DNA from: Agarophyton chilense
Taxonomy: Eukaryota > Rhodophyta > Florideophyceae > Gracilariales > Gracilariaceae
Direction of reading: 5' to 3'
NCBI GenBank assembly: GCA_030374765.1
Contig: JARGXX010000099.1
Span: 1,426,001-1,490,000, forward strand
Length of the DNA stretch: 64,000 nucleotides
Both the position numbers and the translations under genes were made by a program. The notes beneath the pieces were generated by a model, which saw nothing but the letters and a program-made list of their open reading frames with translations, had not been told where the DNA came from and ran no database searches. This document shows, piece by piece, positions 19,614-32,600 of this stretch (position 1 is its first letter; each line of letters begins with the position of its first letter).

Positions 19614-21753
19614 ACGTGATCAACTGGCTCGTCCAGGGGTCGTACCAAACGAAATCTCCAGCACTGGCTGTTCGTCTAGGAGAATGGTCGTGGTGACTTG
19701 CACGGGTTCTGCGAGCGGATTGATCAGCTGGCACTCCAGACCAATCGACACTGTCGATCAAATCCGCAAGATGGAGGAAGTCGGCATGGTTCGCACGGGA
19801 TCCCAGGAAAAGGGAAAGATCGAGTTCTCTCGCATACTTTCGCGCAGTGGGCCACATGTACCAAACTCTAAAGATATCATAAGCATCCCACAGGAGGAAG
19901 ACGGCCATCTTCGCAATAAACTCGGTATAAACCACCGTCGAATATCCCGAGAACGGGTCGTCAACCAACGCGGACCCGATGTAGGAGATCGCCGGTGGGA
20001 GCTCCACAGGGCAACCACGAGGACTCTCGATCGCCGCCCAATGCTCCGGTATACCGTTGTAGCGCCCGAAGCGCGCGTTCCGCCGGATGCGGTCAATCTC
20101 GACCATTTGATACGGCACCAAATAGCCCAAACGTGATCGAGTACGGCGTTCCCAACAAGGATAATCCCAATTGGGAATGTCACGCTTTCAAAGGAAGCGG
20201 AACTCCGCACGGAGAAGAGGTTGCTGATAGCAGAGAGCTGCATCACGCACACCGCACACACCGCACCAACCGCTAACATCGACTTCAACGAGTGTCTCGA
20301 TATACGAGTAACCTTCACCGTCGGTACGGGCTTTCCAGGTATCTAGTTCCCAGTCCTGCGGTAGGAGAACCGTACTGATGAATCGGTGAAGACGCTGGTA
20401 AATCAGCTTGGTGAACCGCGTACGGGCTTCGGATAAGGTTTCCGTTGAATATCGCGCAATCGTGTTGTCTGGCAAAGCAATATGGCTAGCCCAGTCGTCG
20501 CTATAACTCGCGTGTTCCGGATTATCGTCAGGGAAGTACCCACAGTGTACATACTGTTGTATCAACACGTCATCGCAGATAGCAACTGGGTCAAGCCAGG
20601 GCGCTTGCGCGAAAAGTTTAACGTTGTCGGGAGGATCTCGTCCATAGAAATCCGTAGGGTGCGGGTAGCTCCGCTGAGCACGACGAGAAGGAGCTCGAAT
20701 CACACCCGCAGAGGCGACGTAAGCCCCGTTCGGCATCGGAGCCACGGTTGGCTGAGGTAACGGTACCGACCGGAATCCGGTTTACGGTGTGGGGAACGAA
20801 CGGTATGGACCGAGTTGAGCAGTAGGCTGCGACGCATGACCAGCAGTGTTGGACGGAGCCCCAGAAGGCACATCCTCAGAGAAGGGCTGGAACGGGTTAG
20901 ACCCGGCGTTCAGATCCATCGCTAGAGATCGAGAGGAAGAGCGGTGAGAAAACGAATGCTGTTGAGAACTATAAGAGTTGGTCGGGCGTCGAGGAATTCT
21001 TGATGACGATGAGTACCCGGAACACCGGTCCGACTGCGTATAAACGCTTCTTGCGTCCCCCATGGTTCGCGCTTAACGATGGGGGTATGTAGTATTCTAC
21101 TATGTCGGGGAATCCAATGGGTTGGTTTTTCGCGAAATTGCGGTTGGAACTCATACGTGAGTGTTATCATCAGCATTGTGATATGAAACGGTATCCCGCA
21201 TAGGATGCCTAGAGGCAGAATGTCTTAGTGGTAGACGTGGTATCACGAGTGGAGTGGCTTGCAACGGCGCATGTAGTGGCGATCCACGTGGCTGGTTTTA
21301 CTACCCTTTGTAGATGTAAGTCCATTAGGGACCATATCCATACAGTGGTTTGGCTAAGTGGCTGACCACTGGGTGTTATTTACGTATTATTTGGGCACTC
21401 ACCCTGGCACACAGTATATAGTGTACCAGAGGTGAGCACCGACTTCAAGTAAAGGAGACAACATGGGCATCATGACTATTCTGTTGCTCGCTTAGGATTC
21501 CTTAACCGGAGATCCGGACGAGATATAATAGATAGTCAGCCCCCAACCACTTCACGGGCCGTCTCGAACCAACGTTCCATCAACATTTTACAGTGGCACT
21601 GTTCACCCTCGCTGGCGAGTAGTGGCCTTACACCATACTTCCAGCTCGCTGGTGTTGTAGCTCTACCACCCCTTTTCCTTCGCCGCAAGCGACCCATCGG
21701 CAGTCCGAACGCTGTCGCAGGTGTCTGCTCTCTCCGTTAGAGCGGATACTACA
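19614..21753 (-). mobile_element. LTR retrotransposon relic: LTR plus gag-like region
   Basis: Fossil. On the minus strand an LTR-like block starts TGTAGTATCC at 21753 and contains a TATA-like stretch (ACTATATACTG, near 21410). Downstream on the same strand one reading frame covers most of 21063-19614, with a few breaks, and looks like gag: Ser/Pro/Gln-rich N-terminus, then a helical part (ARTRFTKLIYQRLHRF) and a WDAYDIFRVWYMW segment. The family is probably Ty3/gypsy-like but not certain. It ends at the transposon's target duplication, so it is cut by that insertion. Its orientation is opposite to the pol fragment on the other flank. Confidence 0.6.
21390..21753 (-). repeat. LTR copy A
   Basis: Clearly related to 23450-23821 in the same orientation; both begin TGTAGTAT on the minus strand and share blocks such as GTTGTAGCTCTACCA. 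The divergence is substantial, so the copies are old or from different insertions. Confidence 0.75.
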
Positions 21754-21829
21754 CTATGTTTTGGCATTTAACTTAATCGTTACGCGCGGTCTATACAGGG
21801 ATTTTCTTCGAGAACTGCACCACAGTATA

Positions 21830-23440
21830 GCCATACAGGCTTTGTGACCATCGATATTAATAATAAAAATCCTATTTGATACTGAAAATCATTCCCTGAA
21901 AAACATATTAAGTTTGTATGACGTTTTTCATTTTGTTAGAATGGGAAAGTTTGACGGAATAGTTCACACGACGAGAATTTCATTTTCGGGTATTTTCCCA
22001 TCGTTTTCTGACAGATCACGATCCTGGCGCGAGCCCTCTTTCTTCGCTCAGTGCCGTCATGGACACCAACGTCAATTCCCATACGAAGCTCCATCCTCTC
22101 CGACGTACGCGAAGCGTTATCCCGTGGCAACGCTGTAATTATTTGCCGTCCATCATTATCGCACATATTCTGCCCCGTCATGCCGTTGAACACGCCGCCC
22201 TCCATTTCCAATCCTTCCCCTGCGCCAATGATGCCGTGCCAGCCACCGATGCTGTTCTCAACAGTAAACCACAGATTGACTCCTTCGAGGAGCATCCCAT
22301 GCACCTCTGTTGCGCGAGAAATGTCCGCAATATGAGTATTAGAGTCATTCCCATTGCAGTCGCTCTGGAACCAGACGGCAACATGTCCGTATCTGTCATT
22401 ATTTTTCCCTCTGCCGTGGAAGGTTTCAACATGATTCCAACTGGAGGGTGTGGTTGTGTGCATCGAGGTCTTTCTCATCTGCTGGATATTTCGCCCGACA
22501 TTCTGGCGCTCGCATTCATTCCAGAACCAGTCGTGTCCACTGAAGTCAATTCTATCCTCGATATACGCAACACATCTGAAATGTTGGAAGCTACCTCCAT
22601 GCCCTCGCTGGAATTGCATTCGCACACGTTCCCAGCCAACATGCATCGCTCGTCTTGCGAGCCGTCTCCAGCTACGCTACATTTCTGACGCGATGGCCCC
22701 AAGGTTTTCGCAACCTTCCGGGCGATTGGTTTACCTTGTGGCATGTTACTGGCTGCAATGCTCCCCGCTCAGTATGATGTTGGGTCAAACCTCATTCGAT
22801 CCGCTGAACAGCGGGCATTTGTCGAAATTTCGCGACAAAACTTGATTTCGGTCGGGTCATGCAGTTCCCCCGCAAGCTCGTGGCAGAGATCACCAACGGC
22901 ATGTAATTGAAAGAAAATTTCGCGCTTGTTGAGAGTAATGTGGAATGGAAAGTAGAAAATCTTTTCACAGGGGCGTCCGTACAGGAGGTCTCCATCATTC
23001 ACAGGCTATTGGGATTCGTAGAGATCCGCCTTTTGCGCCTGAACTGTTCGAAAGGGGGTAGTAGCAGAAGTGCTGGGGGTGGTTATGGGCGTGTTTGGAC
23101 GTATATTTTGGATGATCTTTTGCTGGCTCATCAATTGCTAAGTTCTACATCCTATTCAATAGATGGCGTGAACAGGTACCTTTTTAGTGTGACGGAATAC
23201 TATAGGCCTATAATAACGAACTGACGAAAAGTAGAAGCGCAGTGTAACAAAGTTGAATATGTGCATGTGAGACCGGCGTGTACTGCGATCTCAATTTTTC
23301 CTGTAACACCTGGCGCGTTTGAGTATCTCCAGAGTGCGCAAGGGGTGATGTTGTACACTGAAAATCCCGTGTCCACACTCTAAAACTACTGAAGTGCAGT
23401 GCACATGATGTGTACGAACGGAGAAGAAGTTTTACATGAA
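21830..23440. other. Unidentified sequence between the two LTR copies
   Basis: Both strands are open for 200-240 codons over 21936-22688, but neither product resembles a known family, and codon context does not decide the strand. On + a WPQGFRNLPGDWF string near 22693-22730 looks protein-like. This is most likely a decayed gene or retroelement interior. I do not call a gene. Confidence 0.3.
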
Positions 23441-23449
23441 TGCACTTCA

Positions 23450-23821
23450 TAAATGTCGTGTATACAGGGCTTTAATTTTACCAGAGGTACCAGAAGCTAG
23501 CTTCTTCAACTCCAAAAAAAGGAGACAACATGACTATCATGACTCTTCTGTTCCTAGATTTGGACACCTTTACCGGAGATCCAGACGAGCTATAATAGAA
23601 ACTCAGCCTATAACAACTTCTAAAATCGCCTCTTCTACCGTGTAGTATCCGCCTTTTACAGTAGAGTGTTCACCCTCGCTAGCAAGTAGTGTTTTTAAAA
23701 CCCACTACCAGCTCGCTGATGTTGTAGCTCTACCATTGCTTTTCCCTTCGCGGCAAGCACCATATCGGCAGTCCGAATTCTGTCGCAGGTTTCTACTCTT
23801 ACCGAAAGAGCAAATACTACA
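23450..23821 (-). repeat. LTR copy B (apparently solo)
   Basis: Same family and orientation as copy A; starts TGTAGTATTTGCTC on the minus strand at 23821. No gag or pol was recognised next to it. Confidence 0.7.
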
Positions 23822-23999
23822 AATATAGTCACTTCTCGAACGCACTAATTTACAATAGTTTAATGCGAAAACCACAACTTTTCCAGATGAAGTTCCACTT
23901 CTCCGCAAGACAGCAACCGATACGAAAAGTTTATCCGATCTGAGAATATCAATCAATACTACGGAAACTGCGAAACACTTCTGACTATACCCAACCAGA

Positions 24000-26040
24000 T
24001 ATGTTCTTTGTGGTTAACAAACTTGCTCGAGCCCTATTTAAACAGAATAAGAGACATTGGGGGATGTTTAAGCGGGCTTTAGGTATCCCCAGAGAACCCG
24101 TGAATGTGGAATTCAAATTCTTTTTTCAAACATGCCTCTCAACAAACTCCTTCTACACAACTCCCTCATTATTAATTCCAGTTCTGAAAACGCAGCAGAC
24201 GTCACTGACCGAAGGGCAACAGCTGATTATGTGCACTGTTTTAACAATGTACCATATCTTTGGACTTCAAGAATGCAAAGCATCACGGTTTTATCTACTT
24301 TTGAATCAGAATATGTGTCTGTCTTCTCTGTCGCCCTACAATTACTTTGGATTTGAAGGCTAAATATGGAGATTGATATGCTTCCGACGAAGATCACTAC
24401 ACTCAACATTGGAAATACTTCCGCCATTAAAGTCGCAAAAACTACGGGTCCTTCTACGAAGAAGAAGTACATCGATATTCGTTACACATTCAAGAACGAA
24501 ACATATCGTTGTTGAAAGTACCATCCAAAATTAAGCTCACCTACTAAATGAAAAAGCTGCTCAAGAGGCAGCATTTCTGTCATGTGATCATTAGAATAGG
24601 TGTTAAGACGAGAGGCCGTACATCACGTCTCCGTGAGAGTGTGAAGTGCCTTACCAAACCTGGAACGTCAAAAACGCGACGCACATAACTCGCTAAAATG
24701 TGCCTTACTCATTGCACACATGTATAGACGACTGCCGGCGCTTATACAGCGCTGGAACGATGTCTAAGTAAACAAATGAGCTAAGGTTTGAGAATTGTGA
24801 GTCTTCGCGAAATGCGTAGTGTATTCCAGAAATGCTGTAGCAAACATTTGAGAAGTGCCAGCAGGGTTCACAAATTTTATACCATCACCGGCATCGAAAG
24901 TCATAATGGCGCTTTAGAAAATATATTTTCATAGTTGTCAAATTTTTATTGGTTCTGCTTTTACCGCTGCTAGAAGCAATTTGAGCAATCTAGAAGCACA
25001 TAATAACAATCAAGTAGTAATGCATTTCAGCTCCATTTTGGATTTTCCAGATCTCTAAAAAAGGGGCTCAAATGTTTCAAGTACCCTCTCGGATGACCCC
25101 AACTAACATTTGCCACCCAAAATATTACTTTCCATTGAATTTGAGCCGTTCAACTTTGTCGAGAGGTGAGGCATCTGCCGTCTTGGGACCAGTAAGGCAA
25201 CTGCCGCTGGAAGAGCAAACCCATTCATAAAAAAATTTTGTGGGGCGTTTGGTGCGATACTAGAGATCATTGAGACCCTAGCAGCTGGACGAAGCACCCT
25301 ATGTAAACATACTCTACGGGTCGAACCGTCCTATGTGTAGGTAGGATTTTGTTTGTGGGTACCTAAAGTGCTGGGGCTATCTACAAAGCCCCAAAAGAGT
25401 AAAATGTCTTTGACGGTCTTAAGAGTTTTATAGAAATTTGAGATATAAAACTAAACAGGACGCTAATGCAGGTGGTGCCGCGTAACATTTCCTTGAAAGA
25501 ACCAGCTTCGTATATACATTGAAAGCATGTGTATTTTTGTTTCATCTTCTCGGGGAGTTTGTTAAGGATTGTACAAGTCTGTTTTAGGTTAACGCAGAAG
25601 TGGAAAGGATGTAGAAATTGTTACATATCCAAGTTTCTAACCGGAAGCTAAGGAGTCTCACCTTCAGTAACTATTTGCATTAAGTATTTGGTTGCGCGAC
25701 GTTTCAAGAAGATACAGGAGCAAAAGAATTTTATTTCGTCCTATTTATATCTATTTCATGTATTTGTGCTTTTCAGTTGCGGAAAAGCTTTTATGTTGTC
25801 TTGATGGTGAGTTGGAAGAGAGAGCTTTCATTACAATATAAAGGGCGTATGGTCATGCTTGGCACGTACCGAACGAGAGCTTATTATATATTTCGAGTAC
25901 GGCGTTAAGCGTTACCACGGGCAAAGTACCAGAGCTTCATTTCATAATGAGCGATTATTCGTTGGTGTTCAGTAGTAATGGAAATCCTCATCAACCATGC
26001 TCTTCGAGAAGCAAGATAATGTCTCAAAGAGGAGGTTGAG
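24000..26040. other. A/T-rich noncoding stretch
   Basis: Only short open frames, no recognisable protein, RNA gene or repeat structure. Confidence 0.4.
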
Positions 26041-26042
26041 TT

Positions 26043-28910
26043 TTAACGCCCTGCTTTGGAAATGTCGCCAACCAGCTTGCCAGACATAAAATCAAGTAGA
26101 GCTCCACCGATTCGTGCGGAATTAGCGGAAATTTGTAAATTGCCAAGTCCGAAGAACGATATTGTCTCTTTTATATGCTGTGAATACGGTGCATATGCAA
26201 CCGAAAGAAGTTTTCCAATTATCGGTTCACATACAGCTTGGAAAAACCGTAGGATGGACACAATTTCCGCTTCATATATCAGAGTAAATTACAGAGAACC
26301 TGTTTAAAAATCTCTTATTTCCACGCCTGTGACGTTTGGTGCATACTTCATCAGACGAGGGTCCCCTGGGTACGCATTATATTCAGAGAAAAGACTCAGA
26401 GCCTCTGGTACTCGTAGGCATCCTCCACAATCGGGGATTAGAACTCCTGCAGATGCGCTCTTCATTTGCTCTAGAAGTCTCGATATGAATTCCAGTTCGA
26501 TTGGCTTCGCCAAAGGTGTAGCAGGTGAGGACTTATGAGCTTTTTGCCAACTTCGAAGAGCGCTATGAAAAATGCCAAGTCTCTTCTTGGTTTCAGGGAA
26601 AACGATGTGAAGAGTACAAATCAAATTTAAATTTCTTGCTTGCACCCTGACAAAAAGTGTTCTTCATGATTGCTTCCTATTTATGCCAGCAAAAAGCCGT
26701 CCAACTACGCAAGACTGGCTGGGACTGTTCTTCAGCAGGCCATAAATTTGTTAAGAGCTTTGCAATAGCTCGAGATGGTACTAGATTTGAGGCCCTTTCC
26801 GATAAGCGGGTGCTTCACAAAAAAGACATGGCGGGCACGGGAAACGAGACACATTATTTCAGTGCCGGTGCATCAAGCTGTATTGCGCTTTTTCGCCTGC
26901 TATGAAAAGATCGCTCAGGGCCTACTAGCATTTTCAGTGCACGTGAAGAATCAGTGAGTGCCAAGATTCCATGCCCAAGGTTCTGTAACATTTTGAGTGC
27001 TGGGGAGTCTTATTGACATGTCGCATTTGATAGCTGTTCAGAACGAGAGAGATGTGGCGCGTGATCTTTTTACAGTCGCTTCCCTACGATCTCGAACCCT
27101 ATCCAGGGTCTTGCAGGAGAACTGGTTTTAATACTGTGCGGCTTGGGGTATTCGCTGGGTTCATGGACGATGGAACGTATGCGAGGAGTGGATGTAGGTC
27201 GAAGCCTACGCAAACGGCACTAAACCTTCTCGTCAGCCTTTTCAGATGTGTGCTTGACTACCTGCCTTTTTCAAACGCTCCTACAACGGCTTGAGAGTCG
27301 GAGAGCAGTAGAAGGCGTCGGCCTTTCTCGTTTCGTTATGCGAGCCATTTCATTTCCAGGCATGTGGCCCATCCCTCGTGAGCGTTTGGGTGCTCGGTGA
27401 ATTTTCATGGGAAGGAGAAAGCGTTGATCCATTAGGAGCCAGTAACAAAGGCTCTTAGTACTTTATGAAATGTGTTTCAATGTCTTAAGTCTTCCAGCCT
27501 GGTAAGACAACTTTGACGTCATCAAATATTTGTAAAAGCAGGGCGCGATGCTTTCTCAGTATGAAACAGGGTTCTTCTGCAGGAAGGATGATTGGGTGGC
27601 GTAGAAAAAATATCGGGAGAGAGTTGGTATCCTTCCTGTAAATTTCAAGGAAGCTCTTTGATATATATGTGTGCAAGATATACACAGCCCATTTAAACCC
27701 CCACTGGAAGGGTTTGCTGGAAAGGTCTCCCAAGATCATTTTATTCTGGTTGCATTTGGAGGGACCTGGAGATGTCGCGCTGTAGGTCTTCTGGAAGGTT
27801 ACCGAAGTGAACAATTTTCATGAGGAAGAGGTACGTGAGCCACGAGGGGATCCGAATGTTGTGGGACATTTTAGAAAGGTCGAAGTAAAACAAGTGGAGA
27901 GGCTGCTGTCTTTGAAAATTGTGTTTTAACATGTCTGGAGTTGGCAACTCTCTGTAATGAGCGTCCGCCATGATTTCATTCTGAACCCTTGGCCAACTTC
28001 TAAGACAATCTTTAGTTTCGTTTTAGATACTTCCAAGTTGTTCATTGTAATGATATTGCGAAGCTTCGAGTCAGACGGAGATTCGGATTTTTACATGCGA
28101 CCAAAGAAGAATGCCAGAGTTGTGCATGCCTCGGAGGAGAGGAGGTTTCTTTTCTGAAACAGAAGAGTCCCGCTGGTTTCGTTTTGTATGCTTCCAGCGC
28201 CTTCTGTAGAGGCAGCTCGAAAGCATTTGTGCGATCCATTGTAAACAAGCGAATGATGTAGGGTGGGAGCTCATGCTCTCATTCGAAGCATTTTTTGGCA
28301 GTGTACAAAGAGGGCAGGTCGACATTGCTTGAATCGATGCTCTTGAAGACCCCTCGAACATGGATTGCAATCGCCCACCGCAGTTCAAACTCTTGAAAGA
28401 GTCTGTTGCATTCCGAAGGGGCGGGGGTTTCATGCGATATGGTGGTATCGGTAATTTCGGAATCGGGAGTCAGTACAAGGTTTTCGATAAGGTTGTACAG
28501 GAAAGAGATGCATCTGCGGTTCATGAAGGTCAAAAACGCGTTTTGGAGAACTGTAGCGCGGCTGCTATCTGGAATATGGAGCATTTGGGTGAGCGGGATT
28601 GTTGACCAAAACATTCAAGCTTTTAATTGCATTCTCCAGGAATGGACTTCGAGCGGTTGTATCAAAAGGAATAAAAGTAGGGAAGGGGCTTGGTCGGGCA
28701 CGTTTGAATTTTTGAATACGCAGGACCTCTAATTGTTGTTTTCCCGCGGCTGTGGAGAGCGTTCGAGGTGTTGGAATTTCTGCAGCGGTCGCTGCGTCCG
28801 CGTGCTTTTGAATGAGTTCGTTGCTTTCATTTCGAGAGCGAGCTGCCGCGCAATTGAGTTTTGGTACTCTGTCAACAGGCCTGCTGCTCTCGGATTATAT
28901 TCCAGTATCT
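26043..28910 (-). pseudogene. Possible decayed protein gene, unidentified
   Basis: A string of minus-strand open segments (28614-28279, 28433-28071, 27971-27741, 27814-27485, 26645-26304, 26261-26043) have protein-like composition, for example LFYFDLSKMSHNIRIPSWL and KLLSVAYAPYSQHIKETISF. They are not in one frame and no family is recognised. The pattern fits an old gene with many breaks on the minus strand, perhaps a large helical-repeat protein. It could instead be transposon remains. Confidence 0.3.
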
Positions 28911-29479
28911 GCATCGCCGCTCTCCATGCAGCAGATTGTTATGCATTATTTGTTATGATTGCATTCTCGACATGAAAAAGGACATATAGGCGCTAAAGCC
29001 CGATTTTTAATCATGCGGACTCCTCCAGTGCTTTCTCCAACGTGACAAATGATAGATGCATCAAGCGGACCAAGTTTTTTGCCTCTGATTCGGCGGCCCC
29101 TAACTCTCCGTGCATGCCCCGACATCATCGTATGTTTGCTACTACAGTCTCCAAGTGGGCTCATTTCTGGAGCAGAGACCATAATATTTTCGAGCTTATT
29201 CGGGTTCGCACTGACAACGATGATACTGTGTGGGCCTTTACGGGATATGGACCAAGTCTCAGAGGTCTGTGGGTGGTATCCTTTCCCTGTTCGCCAACGA
29301 TAGGTATATCTCCAATTTGAATGGGTTTGTGCTTCTTACGCGAGGGTTCAGTGCCCTTTTCTACCACAACCATCGTCTGTCAGTCCGGGAGGAGCTAAAT
29401 CTTCTAGTGTGTTTTCTAAAGCGTTTGCGGAGGGTCGTCCGCCACTGGCTGTGTACTGTGCATTTCTTGAAACTTCTTT

Positions 29480-29667
29480 TAGTATAGTGGCGGAACCGCG
29501 CGTATGAGCGAGAATGGCATACCGGACAGACGCCGGTGTGGACAAGGCTGTTGACGGCCATGCCCCCATGTGGGGCTGCCGCCAACCCGAACAGAGATGT
29601 CGAAGACGGGACACGTGGACGATGGGATGGGAACGAACGCCGCGCTGCGGAACAAATGATGTAACAA
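29480..29667 (+). repeat. Dispersed 190-bp repeat, copy 1
   Basis: About 75-80% identical by eye to the reverse complement of 41934-42120. It begins TAGTATAGTGGC and includes the shared core GTTGACGGCCA. The two copies point towards each other and bracket the gypsy relic and the MULE. Confidence 0.75.
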
Positions 29668-32600
29668 GGGCACAGGTACACGTAGATGAACACTGAAATA
29701 TCTTTAGTAATCATTTAAATTTTCGTTAGAGTAGAATACGCTTTACAGTAGGGCCTGAGCTCCGATGCACCTAAGTACCCGGATTCGGCCGCCACCCTTG
29801 GCACTAAACGGTAAGCACGCCTAGCCTTTCGCCTTCGTCGTCTGCCCATAGCAGCGACTACTCCGAACGGTTCTACTACAGGTTCCCAAGCGGTCCTTAC
29901 CCCCCGCTCGTTCCTGACCGTGCTTGGTGGCAGAAACAGCCCATTCTACCTACCGCCAACCGGTGCTTTCGGGCGTACGCGTGGTACAATCACACACGAC
30001 GCTCAACAGCTCGGTATAATCCTGCTTTTAGGAACTATCTAACATTAGTCTCCTGAATTCGAAGTGGGATTATAAACCGACAAACTTGGAAGGAGTCACG
30101 AGTTCAACTCAAGACTCGTAATCGGTCGGTAATTCGCAACTGTACCGTCTTGCGTACAACCGTACGGTTATGGCTAACGAAGACCCCGCTCCGCCCGCTT
30201 GGGCTCCCCCGCATGGAGCTTCTAATTCCGCTTCGGTTGGTCGCCAGATCACTTGAAGCTCCGCTCAAGTGTGAAGGAGCAACGATAACAGTTGAGTCTT
30301 GTACGCCGCCGGGGCCTGAGGTATCTTATAGACGCCACGTGGACTGGCCGACCTCAGCTGGGCTCATTTAGATAATTATTTTGTTTTAATTAATGTAATA
30401 TATTATCATTACAATGGCAGGGAGATCTCAGCGCCTTGCCATTGTTTTTTACTTGGCTCGAGTGACGCTTCTCCCTTACAGTAAGGTGGGCACCATTAAA
30501 ATACTAAAAAACCTCCTTTGGTACATTAGTTGCGCCAATTAGTCTTCAAGCCATCGTTTCCGTAGCTCCAATTTGTAGAACTACGCAGTAGACGCCAGCC
30601 CATTGCACCAAGTACTCTGGGAGTGCCGCCGTCAAGGATACGATTCTCAGGACTCGCTCTACCACGTTACCTCAAATTGAGACCAGTACGCTGACCCATC
30701 AGTCATTTCGTTACAGCAAGCCCCCGCCTGTCCGCTCGAGAATCTTGAGGACCTGTTCGGTACGGGTTCTTCCCGCATCCCCGCTCCACCATGCAGATAG
30801 AATTGACGTCTGCCGTGAGCGCCGCGGGTCCTCCATCTGTAGACTACCCACTTGCGCGGTAAATACCGTACGGAACATACTCTACCCGGGCGCTATGGGA
30901 GGAGCTCGAGCCCTATATGCTCTTGCAACTCCGCACAGAAATTAGTGTCCGCGTACCTGTGGCCGTAAAAAAGTATCTAAACGAATGGATTCCTGGTCTT
31001 TTACGGAAGGATCTCTCGTCGCTCATTCGACCAGTGGTTCAAAAGTTTCTTTCCAAATACTAGCCGAAGGATACCAAAGGGGATGCTCAGGGCGGCCGCG
31101 TGCCTGCCCTTCTGGATGTCATCGAGCAGCCATCCCTTTTTGAAGTCATTCCCATCCGAACGGATATGGCACCCAAACGCGTCGGTAGGGACCGATCGGA
31201 TAAGATGGACCCGCAGATGGTCCGTCTGGCCATGTACCTTCCAGAAGTCCCATCCCTGGGAGATCAACACGGAGAGTCTGACAGTTCCTCTGAAGATGAC
31301 AGGGATCTCTGCAGTCGCCACGGCAAGTCGAGCGAACTCTCCGATTCGGATCGGAAAAACCGCGCACAGAAGAACTGCAGACGCCGCAAAAGGCACAATT
31401 CTTTCGACTTGGACTCGGACTACGGCCGGACTCTGTCTTCAGACGCAGATTCCAAGGCGGACAGTGACGCCGATTACCGAAGTTCCACACGTTGCAAGAC
31501 CAACCAGTATCGTTCCCGCTCCGATGGGACTGCGCTTACCCGTATGGAGCAATTGAACGAGCTGTTCGCAAAGGTTGCAGACTTCCGTACGTAGTGTCTG
31601 TTCAATCGTTTTGAGTCATAGAACTTCTGCGTGGATCGGAAGATCGTACGCTACCAGAAGAAGTTGAATGTTCAAATGAAGGGATATTCCGTCTCCGGCT
31701 CAGACCCGATATCGCTTCAAAATTTTCTCCAGAAGTTTAACACTGCATGCAACCAAAACGGACTTATCGAAGCGGCAGCGCTTTGGTGCTTCCAGTTATA
31801 TCTTAATGGTCCGGCGCACGCGCTCGTACAATATAGGATCATGGGGGAGTCCGGTGCTGCACACTTACAGCGCTGCGAGTCCCTCAAATCTTATTCGGAA
31901 GTACTAAACTTTTTATTGACTACGTACGCGACGGAGAATATCATAGCCGATGCGTACGCCGACTTCACCCTCTACCGGCAGTCGTCGAGTATGTTTGAAA
32001 CGGAATATGTCCAGAAGCTGTGGACAAAGGCACTCCAGTGCGGCAATTTTTTTTTCGATCAGCGTGTGACATTCATCTTCGTCGAAGTGCTTCTCTCTGC
32101 CATACGGTCTAAGGTTTGTAATCAACTCATGACTCATCCAGCTATTGGTTATGACGCGCTCGCGCGGTACGACGAGTCGTACGGCGATACCCAGCGTGCT
32201 TCAAGGCGACAGTCTGTTAGGGTCGATCGAACAGATACAACTGCTCGGCAATCCACCCGAAGGTCAGTTCTAAGCGTCGATAGCCCTCGACACGCGAACT
32301 AAACCGATTCGAATTGTGACGAGCTCGTGCTCGCTTTCTCCCAACGCGGTTCGTTCCAGTCTATTCCCACGACGCTTACAACGTCTATTGCATCTCTCCG
32401 TACGGTTCCAATCCCTATGCTTCCGCCTGCGCCCCCCGCACAGACATCACAATCCATGCAGAACGCTGGATATTTGCTGGGCAGACCGTGTCGAATTTGC
32501 CTTTCACGGGAACCGAGTCACTGTCAGATGCTGACTCTTGAGGTCCGTTGGACTTAGTTAGCCATTCCCGAGGCTAACTACATGCAGCGTCGCGACGAGG

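Noticed and set aside
21200-21260. tRNA-like or primer-binding-like string (TGGTATCAC)
   Set aside because: No cloverleaf can be drawn, and its position and strand do not fit the LTR orientation found here.
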